64,000 nt of DNA from Symsagittifera roscoffensis (taxonomy: Eukaryota; Xenacoelomorpha; Acoela; Convolutidae): assembly GCF_963678635.1 (NCBI RefSeq), contig NC_087062.1:57177970-57241969 (forward strand), given 5' to 3'. Made by a program: the position numbers and the translations under genes. Shown in pieces: positions 1 through 11,426 of the stretch. The notes under the pieces are model-generated. The model saw only the letters and a list, made by a program, of their open reading frames with translations. It made no database searches and was not told the origin of the DNA. How positions within the stretch are numbered: position 1 is the first letter of the stretch; the number at the start of each line of letters is the position of its first letter.

Positions 1-844
1 AATTTTTGTTTGACTGGTTTTTGCTGTGTGTTGTTTTTTATCCATGAAGAGTATGGTATCGGTTTGAATGTAGATTTTCCTAGTAAATCTACCTCATAGT
101 GATTGTTTTGATAATTTAGATATAGTGGAAAATGTTGTAAATTATTTATTTGTGATTTGTCTATATCAGTTTTTTCTGCATTTTTGCATTGTAATTTTGG
201 TGATATTTCATCTTTTGCAAGGAAAAATTTTATGTTTTGTGGTATTTCAACTGTTTTTTTTAGAGTTAACATTTCAGGTGGTGTATTTCTACTGAGAAAA
301 TCTGGTAGTGCGAGGTTTTTTCCTGCTGTTCAAACTGAATGTATATTTGGGAATTTCATTAAAATTAGTTGAAATTTATAAACTCTATGAATTGGGTTTG
401 ATTTTTGTGTAAAAAGAAAGATTATTGGTTTATGATGTGTAAATAAAACTGTTGGATGTTTAGATTCAAGTGTTAAAAATTCATATTCTCTAAATGTATA
501 TATTATGGCTGTGCATTCTCTCATAAGGGTAGAGAGTCTAAGTTCAGCTTGAGTGAAGAGCCTAAATTCATTTTCTTCGTTCCATTGTAATATGGTAATA
601 ATGCTGCGCCGATGCCAAAATTTGAGGCGTCGCACATGGCATAAAATGGTTGATCGGGATCTGGAATAGTGTTTGATAATTGTTCACAGAGAAGAGTTTT
701 TATCTTTTCAAGTCGTTTCTGATGTTCAGTTGTCCATTCGAAATTATTTTGCTGTCTAAGGATGTTATAAAATGGTCTAAAGTATAGTTGCATTTTGTAT
801 ACGTATTTACTTAAGAAGTTTAACATTCCAAGCAAGAGATACAC
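1..844 (-). mobile_element. Gypsy-type LTR retrotransposon, pol fragment (RT connection and RNase H)
   Basis: Seen: the minus strand encodes stretches typical of Ty3/Gypsy pol downstream of the RT core. These are a connection segment (LNFLSKYVYKMQLYFRPF), the RNase H start (PFYAMCDASNFGIGAAL) and later RNase H blocks (LFTQAELRLSTLMREC, HKPIIFLFTQ). The element runs off the left edge of the window and its recognisable part stops near 844. The same region of a related copy lies at about 24.6-25.4 kb inside the host intron, so this is one of at least two copies of the same family in the window. It is broken, with several interruptions, and is a fossil. The family call is firm; which subclade it belongs to is not decided. 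Confidence 0.85.
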
Positions 845-1029
845 AATTTTAGTTACATATTTACTTTTTTAAAAATTTTTGAGCTCGAGAAACTACTATT
901 TAAAAGATGAATGAAGTTTACTTTAAAAAACAATTCATAAAAAAATCGAAATTATCCTTCATCGAGGAGCATAAACAATTGTCACCTACTTCAAAACTTG
1001 AAACAACAAATTTTGAAAGTGCTCGTTGC

Positions 1030-1760
1030 ATCAAGAACATCTAGAAAAGTCTCCAAAACTAGCAAAAACAAAAAAAATTTAAAACAGGTTTTTAATGCTA
1101 CTTGTTTTCTAGTCTTTTAAATTGTTGTTTGTTCTGATTCTAATGCAATTCTTGTTTTCTTTTAAATTGTGTTTACAAAGCAACAACAGCGCGTTTTTGA
1201 TATAAACGTTTATTAGAAACAAACGTTCATTGAGAGGCCGAAATGTGCTCTTTGTAACATTTAATCGGATTCTGCATCAGGCCAAAATCAGAAAATTCGG
1301 GGATTCTCAAATGCTCTTTTTATGGTCTGTTTTGCTATTTTGAATTCCTTGAACAAATATACCACTATACCACTATAGCAAACTAGCAGAATCCAATAAA
1401 AAATTACAGAATCTGGAACAGTTTGTGGAATCCTCAAGACAAAATCATTATCTGTGTTTAGTCAGCTTAGGCAACTATGAGCGTAATCCGCATTTTGTTT
1501 GCGAATTCCAGTAATATTTTTAGTTAAATCATGAAAAAAAATTACAAAATCAAGTGTTTAGATTTTGTGTTTGGATCACCAATTGCCTGTCAAATTTTTG
1601 GGAAAAACCATCTGCAAACTTTCCCCGAGAACAAAAAACAACGTAAATTTTCCCCGAGAAAAAACAAAAACTTATTGTCGGGACAAAATAGATAAAAAAC
1701 GGCGAGCATCATCATATCGTTTCTCAACAAGTTTTGTTATCTTCATGGTTTTTCACATAA
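1030..1760. repeat. Old interspersed direct repeat, copy 1
   Basis: This segment resembles 3,790-4,170. Shared blocks come in the same order: a CTAGCAAAAAC-rich start, AATGCTACTTGTT, TGCAATTCTTGTTTT, AAAGCAACAACAG, then AGGCCGAA, GTGCTCTTTGTAACAT and GGCCAAAATCAGAA. A last block, TTTTCCCCGAGAAAAAACAAA, is shared with the second copy near 4,095. No protein is recognisable. Copy 2 directly follows an LTR, so the repeat may be the untranslated leader of a retroelement. It could also be an unrelated dispersed repeat that the element landed in. Confidence 0.6.
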
Positions 1761-1999
1761 AATTAGAATCGACCATAGTCTTGCTTTTTATTTCCTAATT
1801 TTGAACCTTCCTGCAAAAAGTTTAACCTTGAAATCATTTTTTGTACAGTATGAGATCTTAGATCTAACGGGCTTGTAGAAAAACTTGTTTTTATGAGAAA
1901 TCAAAACTATTGGCCATGTCATACACTTTATTTAAGAGAACTTGAAATTATTCACTCGATAAAATCATTTCTAACTTGAGAATCAGTAGACAACCATCT
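1761..1999. other. AT-rich spacer with nothing recognised
   Basis: Short AT-rich stretch between the direct repeat and the GC-richer block. I see no gene, RNA or repeat signature in it. Confidence 0.5.
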
Positions 2000-3296
2000 T
2001 CTGGACTCTTTTTATTTAATCACTTCCAAAAAACCGCGAGCACTAGGTGGAAGAACGTAATCTACTTTGATAATCGCCTAAATCAAGGAGAGTCGAACTT
2101 TTCAGAGCAATGGGCCAAAGACTGGGAACTCAATGATGGGGAAGAGGTCGGGTAAGCGAACGCAATTAAGGATTCTTCCTCAGATTCAGAAATCTTTTTT
2201 CCTTTGACATCGATAAAAGCAGGAAACCGCTCGACTCCTCTACCAGATTTTCATCGACGACATTCGGCCCAAACGAAATCGATTTATGGATGTGAAACTT
2301 TTAGAAAGAACACCAGCCGAAAAAAGAAGCCCTGTCAAAAAAGCTATCATCGGCGACTCTTCAGACCCCACGGTCACTTTCAAAAATGGCGACATTTTGC
2401 GTGAATTGAATTCAACCTTTACAGGGAAAGCACTCCCTGGCCCCTCAAATGTTCAGCTGAAAAAAGGAAATTGTCCTCTGCAAAGAAGGCCCGCCGGACC
2501 TCCACATTCCAAACGACACCTGGTCAATTCATAAGTGACCCGACATCAACTAGCAGAACCAACCCGACGTCTCCCAGCAGAATATATAGTCGTGTCCGAG
2601 TCTCCGCAAAACACCTAAGGTTCTTCTTCTTCTGATTACCTTATTAAACCGGAACTCGTGGAATGGGTTGATAGATGTTTACTTCGTATCGAATAACAAG
2701 GCTCTAATTTGCCACGATTTGGCAACAGATAATAATCTTGAATTGAGTTTTACAGGTGGATAGAAAGTAACCGTCCCTGACAAACCGCATTCGAGTGGAC
2801 CGACGGCCACCGTTCCAATCGATATGCTCCGCAGCTAGACGCACGAAAACCGATCCAATACTGATAGACAACTGCTCTGAAGAATCGTCATCTATCCATA
2901 CCCCGATACAACCGATGCCTAGAACCAGGCAAAACGCTGGACCCAAAAAAATTTAACGGAGAAAGGAGATAAATTGATAACGTGGCCGAAAGGAGATTTT
3001 TGACGCGATGGTTCAGTTTCCGATAGGAGCGCTAACGCCACCATTTCCCATCTTCAAGGCTTTTTATGCTGGTCAACCTCGGATTTTTAGACCACATTGA
3101 CGGTTCCGCCTAAGAGGCAGACACTGGTAGTCTAGACAACGCTCTCGTGATCACCCGCCAAAACAACCGCGGTGGGAGCATTACAAACGGTTACCTTTAG
3201 GTTCAGCGACGACTAGCTTTCCCATTGGACCGAAACGCGGGTGCTCTTCGCATTAGAAGAGCACAGACAACGCGAGCGATGTTTCATCGACTATTG
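2000..3296. other. GC-richer block of unknown origin, probably remnant of a mobile element
   Basis: Base composition is clearly richer in G and C than on either side. Short open stretches occur on both strands (for example 2,286-2,534 plus and 2,704-2,946 minus) with charged or mixed composition, but none matches a family I recognise. The block sits directly before an LTR copy at 3,297, so it may be internal sequence of a retroelement. I cannot assign gag, pol or any other part. The call rests on composition and position only. Confidence 0.35.
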
Positions 3297-3785
3297 ATTC
3301 AGGTTTAAGGAGGCGTTAGAAGATTTTGATAGTAGCCACAACTAAAACTGGCGTTGTCATCACAATTTTTTTTCATTCACTCAGTATTTCAATCTATATT
3401 CTTATCCTATTGTCTTTTCTCTTAGTTTTCTTAGTTCTGGGTTATGTGTATTTAAATGTACATTTATTTTTGTAGAATTGTCTCAAAAGCAGGTTAATTT
3501 TTGTAAAAAATCTGTAAATTTAACCATTTTGTCTATTTATGAAAATACAACCCAATTTAGATACTCAATTTCTCTCTATTCATGTCATTTTATCTGGTAC
3601 ATTTTGTAAGTTTTTCCTACTTTGAAGTGGGAAATTGGTGCCTATAGAATTATTTTAAAATGAATTTGTAAATTTTGAATTTTTGTTTTTCATTTGGGGA
3701 ATGTAGTGATTTGTTTTTTTTTTATTAGCCCTTTGACTTTAGGTTTTGATTATATACCAGTCTAGTTTGCAGTTAATTGACCAAA
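3297..3785 (+). repeat. LTR, left copy, of the K02A2.6-type Gypsy element
   Basis: About 490 bp matching 8,816-9,300 in the same orientation. Shared landmarks are ACTAAAACTGGCGTTG, CATTTTGTCTATTTATG, TTCAATTTCTCTCT, TTTTTCCTACTTTGAAG and GATTATATACCAGTCTAGTT near the end. The right copy continues further, to about 9,440, with sequence shared by yet another partial copy at 9,750-10,067, so this left copy appears short at its downstream end. The copies differ visibly throughout, so the insertion is old. Confidence 0.7.
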
Positions 3786-3789
3786 AACA

Positions 3790-4170
3790 AAACTAGAGCT
3801 AGCAAAAACTTCCAAAGCTAGCAAAAACAAAAACTTTTTTAAATCTAGATTTCAATGCTACTTGTTGTCTCTTCTTTCAATTTTTTGTTCTTTCTGATTT
3901 TATTGCAATTCTTGTTTTTCATTTATATTTTGTTTCTAAAGCAACAACAGCTCAAGAATGGATAAATTCACTTATAAAAAAACGTTCAATACTAGGCCGA
4001 ATTGTGCTCTTTGTAACATGTAAGCGGATTCCGCAACAAGCCAAAATCAGAATTGTCGGGGATTCCGCGAAAAGGCTTCTTAAATGATATAGCAAATTTT
4101 CCCTGAGAAAAAACAAATACTTATCGTCGGCACAAAATAGTTGATGTACGGTGAGCGCCATCGATTCGTT
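3790..4170. repeat. Old interspersed direct repeat, copy 2
   Basis: Second copy of the 1,030-1,760 repeat, shorter, with the same block order and clear divergence. It begins immediately downstream of the left LTR, in the place where a retroelement leader and primer-binding site would lie. No protein is encoded. Confidence 0.6.
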
Positions 4171-4949
4171 TTAAAAATTGTCACAGTTGAAGATAATATG
4201 CAACGCTAAAAGTAAAACGTGTCAGAGAGACAAAAAATTGCTTTTTACCGCCTTAATAGAATTTTAAAAAAGTTGTTTTTGAAATTCTTTTGTTATCAAG
4301 TTTTCTGTACTTAAAAAATTAATATAGTTTTCTCCTAAAAATCATAGATGCAATCATTTTTACTTAGTGAAGCAATATAAAGATTTGTTTAAAACAATCA
4401 CATCAAAAGCATATTTGTATCACCACAAAACAGCCAAAAGCGGCTAATTCTAAATAACAGTTTTATTATTCAATTTTAAAATGGCTACTTGATTTTGCTG
4501 GTTCAATTTTGCTTATTTGGTTTTTGCATATTCGTTAATGCAATCATAGTGAATCCCATTTTCGATCTCCAAAAAAATTTGTTTTAAATATTATCAAAAT
4601 AAGGAAGGAGTCAATGTTTTATGATTTGTTATTGGATTTCACTGATAATGAATCAATCCTTCCTTTCAATTACTGCAATTGGTAGATAACAATTGTTGCT
4701 CAGTTTTAATTGTTCATACTCATAAAGGGTTCAGTTCCGTTTAAAAACAAAATTGCTGAGTTTGCTAACAATTAACGAAATCTACGTATAGTTTTCAAAA
4801 TTTGCGCTTATAGTTTGCAAAATCCAGAACAATTAACTAGCGAAAACTTAACAGGAATCCGCGAAAAAGTAAATGTGCCAACAAGTTTTGAGTTATGGTT
4901 ATTTTTACCCGGAATTCACGAAAACTTTGTAAGATCAAAGATTCGTCTC
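4171..4949. other. AT-rich non-coding stretch, probable Gypsy leader
   Basis: Between the direct repeat and the recognisable Gag region. It is AT-rich, has no long open frame in the Gag direction and no RNA gene signature. By position it is likely leader or decayed sequence of the surrounding element. Confidence 0.45.
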
Positions 4950-5800
4950 TTGATTCCAATGACCTAGAGGCACCAATTTTTGCAACTATTTAGTGCGCAA
5001 ATTGACGTCGTAACTTTTGTTAAGCAAAAAACTCAAAGCCTGAAAATGCCATGTTGGAGCCTTAAAACAAAGTGTACGATGCCGCCAAAACGAAGCGGAT
5101 CTATGACGAAAATTTAAAAAAATCAATGGACTAAGAAGATCAGAAGCGGACAAAAAATTGCGATCAATTTCATTTTTAGCCATGGGCATTGAAGGGAAAA
5201 GATTGTTTGCTCAGAAGAAAACTAGAGGGTATAAATTTTTTTCATGTCTTTTGTAGAATTTTGGGACCTCTTGAATCTATTTTTCAATAAGCCTCCAAAT
5301 ATTACACTCGAGAGACACAAATTTTTAAGCAGAAAGAAAAGAAACGGAATATTCTAAGTTACTCTGGAGAGCATGGCCAGATTTTTCAAGCTCAAGTAAA
5401 ATCAGATAGTCGGACGAAGCAGGATGAATCAGAGACGCGTTCATCTGCAACGTCAAGAATAGCAAGATCCAGCGGAAATTGTTGTCAGCTACTATCACCC
5501 TTCAGAAGATTTTAAACTTCAGAGATTAACAAACATAGCAAAATTGACGACCAAAAGGTCAAACTTCAAATCGTATAATGTAATTAGCCAAGTAAAGAAA
5601 GAACCAAGTCTCAATACTGAAAGAGATAATACGTGTATGAAATGTGGAAGTCGATTTACAAATGAACATCTGAACGTCTGTCCAGCGAAGGAGTTTTTTC
5701 TTGTAAAAAATTGCAATTACAGAGGACATTATGCGAAATTGTGTGAAACGAAAAACAAACGTTCGAGGGTAAATTTTGACAAAATTTTGTAAGAAATAAT
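4950..5800 (+). mobile_element. Gag region of the K02A2.6-type Gypsy element
   Basis: The plus strand carries a Gag-like stretch. A helical capsid-like part includes a NITLERHKFL-like segment as in Gypsy Gag proteins. A nucleocapsid part follows with CMKCGSRF, a spaced cysteine, then CNYRGHYAKLC, which is the pattern of paired zinc knuckles that bind genomic RNA. The nucleocapsid portion recurs in the downstream duplicate at about 7,200-7,410. The region is broken in several places. Identification of the nucleocapsid is firm and of the capsid part moderate. Confidence 0.7.
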
Positions 5801-6119
5801 GAAAAACTGAAAAAATAAGTAGGTTCCGTCGGAACATTCCTGTTGTGAAAACCGAGAAAAATATGGGTTAGTCAATGACTGGAACAAAAATGGCCGCGTA
5901 CCAATGAGTGGAATAAAAACGGCTTTACGGTTTTTCAACTAGGTTTTACGGTTTGGGTGATATGCCCAACGAATTCAAAGAGTCAGGGAATCACATTTAG
6001 AAGGATTATCCTTGATAAACTTTTGTAAAGATGATATATTAAGGCCTCAATAAGTACAGTAGAAGAACAAAGCTCAACCGTGCATCAATTACTGACTATT
6101 CTCGACAAAATCAAAATGA

Positions 6120-6890
6120 TGGTGAGATGGGAAAAGTAAATGCTTGGTTTTCAAAATCTCAAAAAGTTAGTCAAACCATTGGTCGGCAAAGAAGATGCAA
6201 TTAAAAAGTTTCCAATCTCGCAAAACAATTCCGACTTCCATTCAATTTTGGCTTTGATAAGCCATTCTGTGAAACTTGTCCGAAACCTTTCACTGCTCTG
6301 TTCAATTTTTCGCCGCTTATTAAAAAAACAATCAGTCTACTATTGTGACGAAAGCCACTCTTTTGCCTTCGAAAATTTAAAGGCAGAAAATAAAATTTTA
6401 CTGAGAACAGCAATTTCGATTTTAAGGAAAAACGAGATTGAAGACAGACGCCTCCCATGACGGATTAGGTACTACCCTTGAAAAACTCCAAGGAGGAGAA
6501 TGGAAAATTATCGCCTTAGCTTCAAATTTTTTAAATGGCCATGAAATGAAGTATTTAACGAACGAATTAGAATTGTTAGATGTAGTATAGACCTCAGAAG
6601 AGCACTTTGGAAAGAACCTTTACAGCTCACAGTTTGAAATCGTCACAGATCACAAGATATTCCTGCCAGCCTTTTCAGCAAATCATATTAGACGATGCAT
6701 AGTAGAGTGACCCGTTGGGCAAACAGAATATTACAATTTATCTTTAAAATTTCCCAATTACCGGGACAAGACACAAATCTTTTTTTCAGACTTCCTTCGG
6801 GAAAAGGTTTACCCTCATCTCATTATGACGAACAATTTTTCATTGCCTCAAAACACACAATCAAGATTTTTTGTGAAATACATTAAATTC
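6120..6890 (+). mobile_element. Gypsy pol fragment: RT connection and RNase H, first tandem copy
   Basis: Readable blocks in order are a thumb/connection segment with FPISQNNSDFHS and LSLLCSIFRRLLKK, then LEKLQGGEWK, a segment like EMKYLTNELELLD, FEIVTDHK (an RNase H core block) and HSRVTRWANRILQF followed by LPSGKGLPSSHYDEQF. This is the standard order of the end of RT, RNase H and the linker towards integrase in K02A2.6-type Gypsy elements. The region is broken, and the second copy is at 7,740-8,510. Confidence 0.75.
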
Positions 6891-7739
6891 TAATTCTTTG
6901 CATAATAATTCCGCTGATCGACTGTCCGTCGATGTAAATACAATTGTAATTACAAAACTCCCATCGGTAGTGTTAATTTCGAGCGATCTGATTGGTTGAA
7001 TTTTACTCAAAGCTCTTTAGCCTCATTCACGCTAAGTGTATTGCTCAGTCGCCAAAAATCTTTATTCATTCTCACGTTTGATTTTTTAAAAAAATGTTCA
7101 TCAAATTGCTTCCCTCTACACGACTCAGAGTTTAATTTTAAAAGATTTTTCATTCGATGACAAGGCCCTGCTTTCTTTCGTAAGACTATCAAATCGTATA
7201 ATGTAATTAGCCAAGTAAAGAAAGAACCAAGTCTCAATACTGAAAGAGATAATACGTGTATGAAATGTGGAAGTCGATTTACAAATGAACATCTGAACGT
7301 CTGTCCAGCGAAGGAGTTTTTTCTGGTAAAAATTGCAATTACAGAGGACATTATGCGAAATTGTGTGAAACGAAAAACAAACGTTCGAGGGTAAATTTGG
7401 ACAAAATTTTGTAAGAAATAATGAAAAACTGAAAAAATAAATAGGTTCCGTCGGAACATTCCTGTTGTGAAAACCGAGAAAAATATGGGTTAGTCAATGA
7501 CTGGAACAAAAATGGCCGCGTACCAATGAGTGGAATAAAAGCGGCCACGTACCATTTTTCAACTAGGTTTTACGGTTTGGGTGATATGCCCAACGAATTC
7601 AAAGAGTCAGGGAATCACATTTAGAAGGATTATCCTTGGTAAACTTTTGTAAAGATGATATATTAAGGCCTCAATAAGTACAGTAGAAGAACAAAGCTCA
7701 ACCGTGCATCAATTACTGACTTTTCTCGACAAAATCAAA

Positions 7740-8510
7740 ATGATGGTGAGATGGGAAAAGTAAATGCTTGGTTTTCAAAATCTCAAAAGTTTAGTCAAAC
7801 CATTGGTCGGCAAAGAAGATGCAATTAAAAACTTTCCAATCTCGCAAAACAATTCCGACTTCCATTCAATTTTGGCTTTGATAAGCCATTCTGTGAAACT
7901 TGTCCGAAACCTTTCACTGCTCTGTTCAATTTTTCGCCGCTTATTAAAAAAATAATCAGTCTACTATTGTGACGAAAGCCACTCTTTTGCCTTCGAAAAT
8001 TTAAAGGCAGAAAATAAAATTTTACTGAGAACAGCAATTTCGATTTTAAGGAAAAACGAGATTGAAGACATACGCCTCCCATGACGGATTAGGTACTACC
8101 CTTGAAAAACTCCAAGGAGGAGAATGGAAAATTATCGCCTTAGCTTCAAATTTTTTAAATGGCCATAAAATGAAGTATTTAACGAACGAATTAGAATTGT
8201 TAGATGTAGTATAGACCTCAGAAGAGCACTTTGGAAAGAACCTTTACAGCTCACAGTTTGAAATCGTCACAGATCACAAGATATTCCTGCCAGCCTTTTC
8301 AGCAAATCATATTAGACGATGCATAGTAGAGTGACCCGTTGGGCAAACAGAATATTACAATTTATCTTTAAAATTTCCCAATTACCGGGACAAGACACAA
8401 ATCTTTTTTTCAGACTTCCTTCGGGAAAAGGTTTACCCTCATCTCATTATGACGAACAATTTTTCATTGCCTCAAAACACACAATCAAGATTTTTTGTGA
8501 AATACATTAA
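7740..8510 (+). mobile_element. Gypsy pol fragment: RT connection and RNase H, second tandem copy
   Basis: Nearly identical duplicate of 6,120-6,890 with the same order of blocks, produced by the 1.62-kb tandem duplication. It is broken like the first copy and ends a few hundred bases before the right LTR. No integrase region is recognisable between it and the LTR. Confidence 0.75.
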
Positions 8511-8815
8511 ATTCTAATTCTTTGCATAATAATTCCGCTGATCGACTGTCCGTCGATGTAAATACAATTGTAATTACAAAACTCCCATCGGTAGTGTTAA
8601 TTTCGAGCGATCTGATTGGTTGAATTTTACTCAAACCTCTCTAGCCTCATTCACGCTAAGTGTATTGCTCAGTCGCCAAAAATCTTTATTCATTCTCACG
8701 TTTGATTTTTTAAAAAAATGTTCATCAAATTGCTTCCCTCTACACGACTCAGAGTTTAATTTTAAAAGATTTTTCATTCGATGACAAGGCCCTGCTTTCT
8801 TTCGTAAGACTATCA

Positions 8816-9440
8816 ATTCAGATTAAAGAAGGCGTCAGAGGATTTCGTTAGTAACAAAAACTAAAACTGGCGTTGCTATCACAAAAAATTTTTGTTCTTT
8901 CAAAATTTCAGTTTGATTTTTATCCTATTTTATATATTTTTTTCTTGTTTTTTTTTAAGTTTCGTACTATGTACAATTCTGTGTACAATTATTTTTGTAA
9001 AGTTTTTTCAAAAGTAGCGTACTTTTTTGAAAAATTCTGTAATTCAGCCATTTTGTCTATTTATGCACATACAACTCAATTGTAGATATTCAATTTCTCT
9101 CTGTCCATCCCAATTTATCTGGTACAGGTTGTAAATTTTTCCTACTTTGAAGTGGGAACTGGTGTATATCGAATTTTGTTAAGATGAATAAGTAAATGTT
9201 TAAGTTTTTTTTGAGAGAATATTTTTAGTTGTTTTAATACTAGCCTTATGACCTTCGGTTCTGATTAGATACCAGTCTAGTTTGCAATGAATTGACCATT
9301 GGTCAATCAATTACTGCTCGTGCGTGAGTTTTTAGAACAGACATTTTAATTGAGCAATCTTCTTATTCGTTTTTTGTAAAGTGACTTTACATAGATTGTA
9401 CATACCTAGTAAGTGTATTAGAACACTTCATTAAGGGGGT
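8816..9440 (+). repeat. LTR, right copy, of the K02A2.6-type Gypsy element
   Basis: Matches 3,297-3,785 over its first ~490 bp and continues through TTGACCATTGGTCAATCA to GTGTATTAGAACACTTCATTAA. The end is inferred from a partial third copy at 9,750-10,067, which keeps the same final blocks before the sequences change character. The exact termini are uncertain by tens of bases. Confidence 0.65.
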
Positions 9441-10393
9441 GGATTTGAGAAAAAATTTTGTCGATTTTTTAGGTCCACCAAATGGGTTTACTGAGCAATT
9501 CCAGTACACCTTATAAACTATTGTCAACAAAAATTTTCCATCGCAGGCTAATTACAAAAAAGCAAAAAATGCCGTTTTTGGTTATTTTTTGGGAAAATTT
9601 GAACAAAAAATTGCGTTTTTTTCCGGCGCGCTTACTTTAGATTTAGTATATATTGGCGCCAAAGGCTCTTTTAGAGAAAATGTAGCGATGATTGGCTTAA
9701 ATTGAAGGTCCTTAAACAATAGCACAGGGGGACCCTGTGGTTGGTGCAGTTTGTAATTTTTATTCCTACTTTTGAAGGGAGAAATGGGTCTGTATTGAAA
9801 AATTTTAAGATTAATAAGTTAAATTTCATAACTTTTCATTTGGGGATTATTGGGATCTGTTTTATTACTTAGCCTTATGACCTTCGGTATTGACTAGATA
9901 CCATTCTTTTTTGCAATGAATCGACCATTGGTCAATCATTCACTGTTCTTGCTTGTGTTTTTTAGAACAGATATCTTAATTGAAAAATCTTCCAATTCAT
10001 TTAACTTCTTTCAAGTAATTGTACATAGACTGTATATACCTAGTAAGTGTGTTAGAACACTTTATTAAGGGGACGGATTTTTGCAAAAAATAACTGTCGA
10101 TTTTTTCAGGTCAATCAAATTGGTTTGCAGAGCAATCCCAGTACATTTTATAGATAATTGTGACCAAAATGTTTCCGCCGCAGGCAAAGTACAAAAAAAA
10201 CGGACCATAAAAGCTAGTTTGGGCTACTTTTTGGTGGAATTTGACCAAAAAAACAGCCCTTTATTTGGGCGGAGCTCCCTTCAAAGTTAGTATATATGGG
10301 CGTCAAAAGTGTTTTTAGAGAAATTTTAACGTTGGTCGGCTAATTTGAAGGTCATAAAACGAAAGCATAGGGGGACCCTGTGGTTGGTGAGGG
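9120..10393 (+). repeat. Old ~0.63-kb tandem pair: LTR end plus 0.3 kb of unknown sequence
   Basis: Unit 1 is about 9,120-9,747 and unit 2 about 9,748-10,393. Each unit starts in the LTR (TTGTAAATTTTTCCTAC-like) and crosses the GACCATTGGTCAATCA and CACTT.ATTAAGGGG landmarks. Each then has about 310 bp with GTCGATTTTTT, GAGCAATTCC.AGTACA, TAGTATATAT and GGGGGACCCTGTGGTTGGTG. The copies are clearly diverged, so this is an old duplication and not an assembly artefact. The 310-bp part holds no gene I recognise. Confidence 0.75.
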
Positions 10394-11077
10394 GGTCGAA
10401 ACCCAAAAGTGAAAGCGTCCCCCTCCGCTTGCCCATCTTATTCCGCGCCCGTCTACATAGATTTTTCTGGGGCAGACTTCAATGATTTAGCATACATTAG
10501 TTTTGAACCTTAAGCGAATCCTCCTTAAGGATAAAACTTTGGGATTGTTAAAAAAACAGCTGGCAAATGAGATCAAAGATAGCCGGTTACTAGCAACTAG
10601 CACAGAGTGTTTCAACCATAGTCTTAAAAAATACAGGGTGATAAACAGAATAAATAAAAAAATTACAATATAGGCATATTCGACAGTCATAGTAGAACAG
10701 GCAAAATAGACAACAGTTTTTGCAGAAAATCTTTGAGTTTTTGTGTCTCAAAATTGCGTTAAAAAAATTGAAAAACTAATTATACTCAGTCATAATTAAA
10801 ATTAGGCAGAAATAAACTATTGTACTTGGCCTAAATTAAGCATAAATATGAAAGCTCGCTCGCTTTACTCGTTCGAAATTTCAAACCGGTTTTTCTTGAC
10901 ACAGGAATTATTTGTACTGCCGTCCGAATCATGACTGAAAGGGCTTCAGCATTATATATCACTCAATCCATTCCCTTGATTATTAGTGGTACCTGATTTT
11001 GAGTTAAAAACCAAAAAAAAACTGCAACACGCGAGTTCAAAGTGCCTCCACATGTTTTAAATGGTCAGAACAAATAC

Positions 11078-11183
11078 CTTTCGTATACAGTCTCTTGATT
11101 AGAGCTTTCTATTTCATCTTTGTAGTCGCTCCACAAAGCCTTCTTGTCCTTAAACAAGTCGCTAGCGTTAATGGTCATGAAAA
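11078..11183 (-). CDS. Putative exon of a small unknown protein, unit 1
   Basis: On the minus strand this segment follows a possible acceptor (CATTGCCTTAG) and ends at a possible donor (GAAAG then GTATTTG). It encodes a peptide that starts MTINASDLFKDKK and ends SSNQETVYER, acidic and rich in charged residues. Upstream in the same frame lies a hydrophobic run (SILLIALVF) that would make a good signal peptide, but an in-frame stop precedes it and no upstream start was found. Function is unknown. The next unit carries an identical copy at 12,351-12,456. I could not establish a phase-consistent splice to the neighbouring exon at 11,314. Confidence 0.3.
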
Positions 11184-11313
11184 CTAAGGCAATGAGAAGA
11201 ATGCTAAAGATAAGATTTGCGAATTTTTAACGCTTGGTCTCTTGGCTGAAATAGTTTTCGACTACTTCATAAAGTATATTTAATAAATGTATTAAAAAAA
11301 CTTTTCCACGTAC

Positions 11314-11426
11314 CTTTTTAACAATTATTTTGAGTTCGAGGTCTTCTTTGCAGTCTGATCCACATTCGCTGTTGGGTTGGGGAGCCAATGAAATTCCCAG
11401 TCTTCCATTTGCTGCCTTCTCGTCAT
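11314..11426 (-). CDS. Putative exon of a small unknown protein, unit 1 (DEKAANGRLG exon)
   Basis: Bounded on the minus strand by a good acceptor (CTTTTTTATCCTAG) and a near-consensus donor (AAAAAG then GTACGT). The open frame reads DEKAANGRLG at its start and LELKIIVKK at its end, with two cysteines (ECGSDC) between. A Met-initiated extension of the same frame (MRKTDFFFILD) exists just upstream in the intron-like tract, so the segment could instead be a first coding exon. No family is recognised. An identical copy is at 12,587-12,699. The clear splice signals make a real transcribed unit more likely than chance. Confidence 0.4.

Larger units (their letters stand above)
5568..8815 (+). repeat. 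1.62-kb tandem duplication inside the Gypsy element (5,568-7,190 and 7,191-8,815)
   Basis: Two head-to-tail copies with a period of about 1,623 bp, each starting near ATCGTATAATGTAATTAGCC and ending near CGTAAGACTATCAA. They hold the nucleocapsid end of Gag and the RT-connection/RNase H fragments. The copies are almost identical, far more alike than the element's LTRs, so the duplication is much younger than the insertion, or it is an assembly duplication. Confidence 0.9.
3297..9440 (+). mobile_element. Broken K02A2.6-type Gypsy LTR retrotransposon
   Basis: A plus-strand Ty3/Gypsy fossil bounded by LTR copies at 3,297-3,785 and 8,816-9,440. Internal parts that can be read are a Gag region (about 4,950-5,800) with zinc-knuckle residues and pol fragments of the RT-connection/RNase H kind at about 6,120-6,890 and again at 7,740-8,510. 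The inner 1.62 kb is tandemly duplicated. A full polymerase and integrase are not recognisable. The element has many breaks and looks old from the divergence of its LTR copies. The K02A2.6-type assignment rests on the Gag knuckle pattern and on the RNase H region with the conserved HSRVTRWANRI stretch. Confidence 0.75.

Noticed and set aside
2704-2946. Minus-strand frame rich in Ile, Val and Cys
   Set aside because: No recognisable motif, no splice or start context. It lies in the unexplained GC-richer block, where long frames are expected more often by chance.
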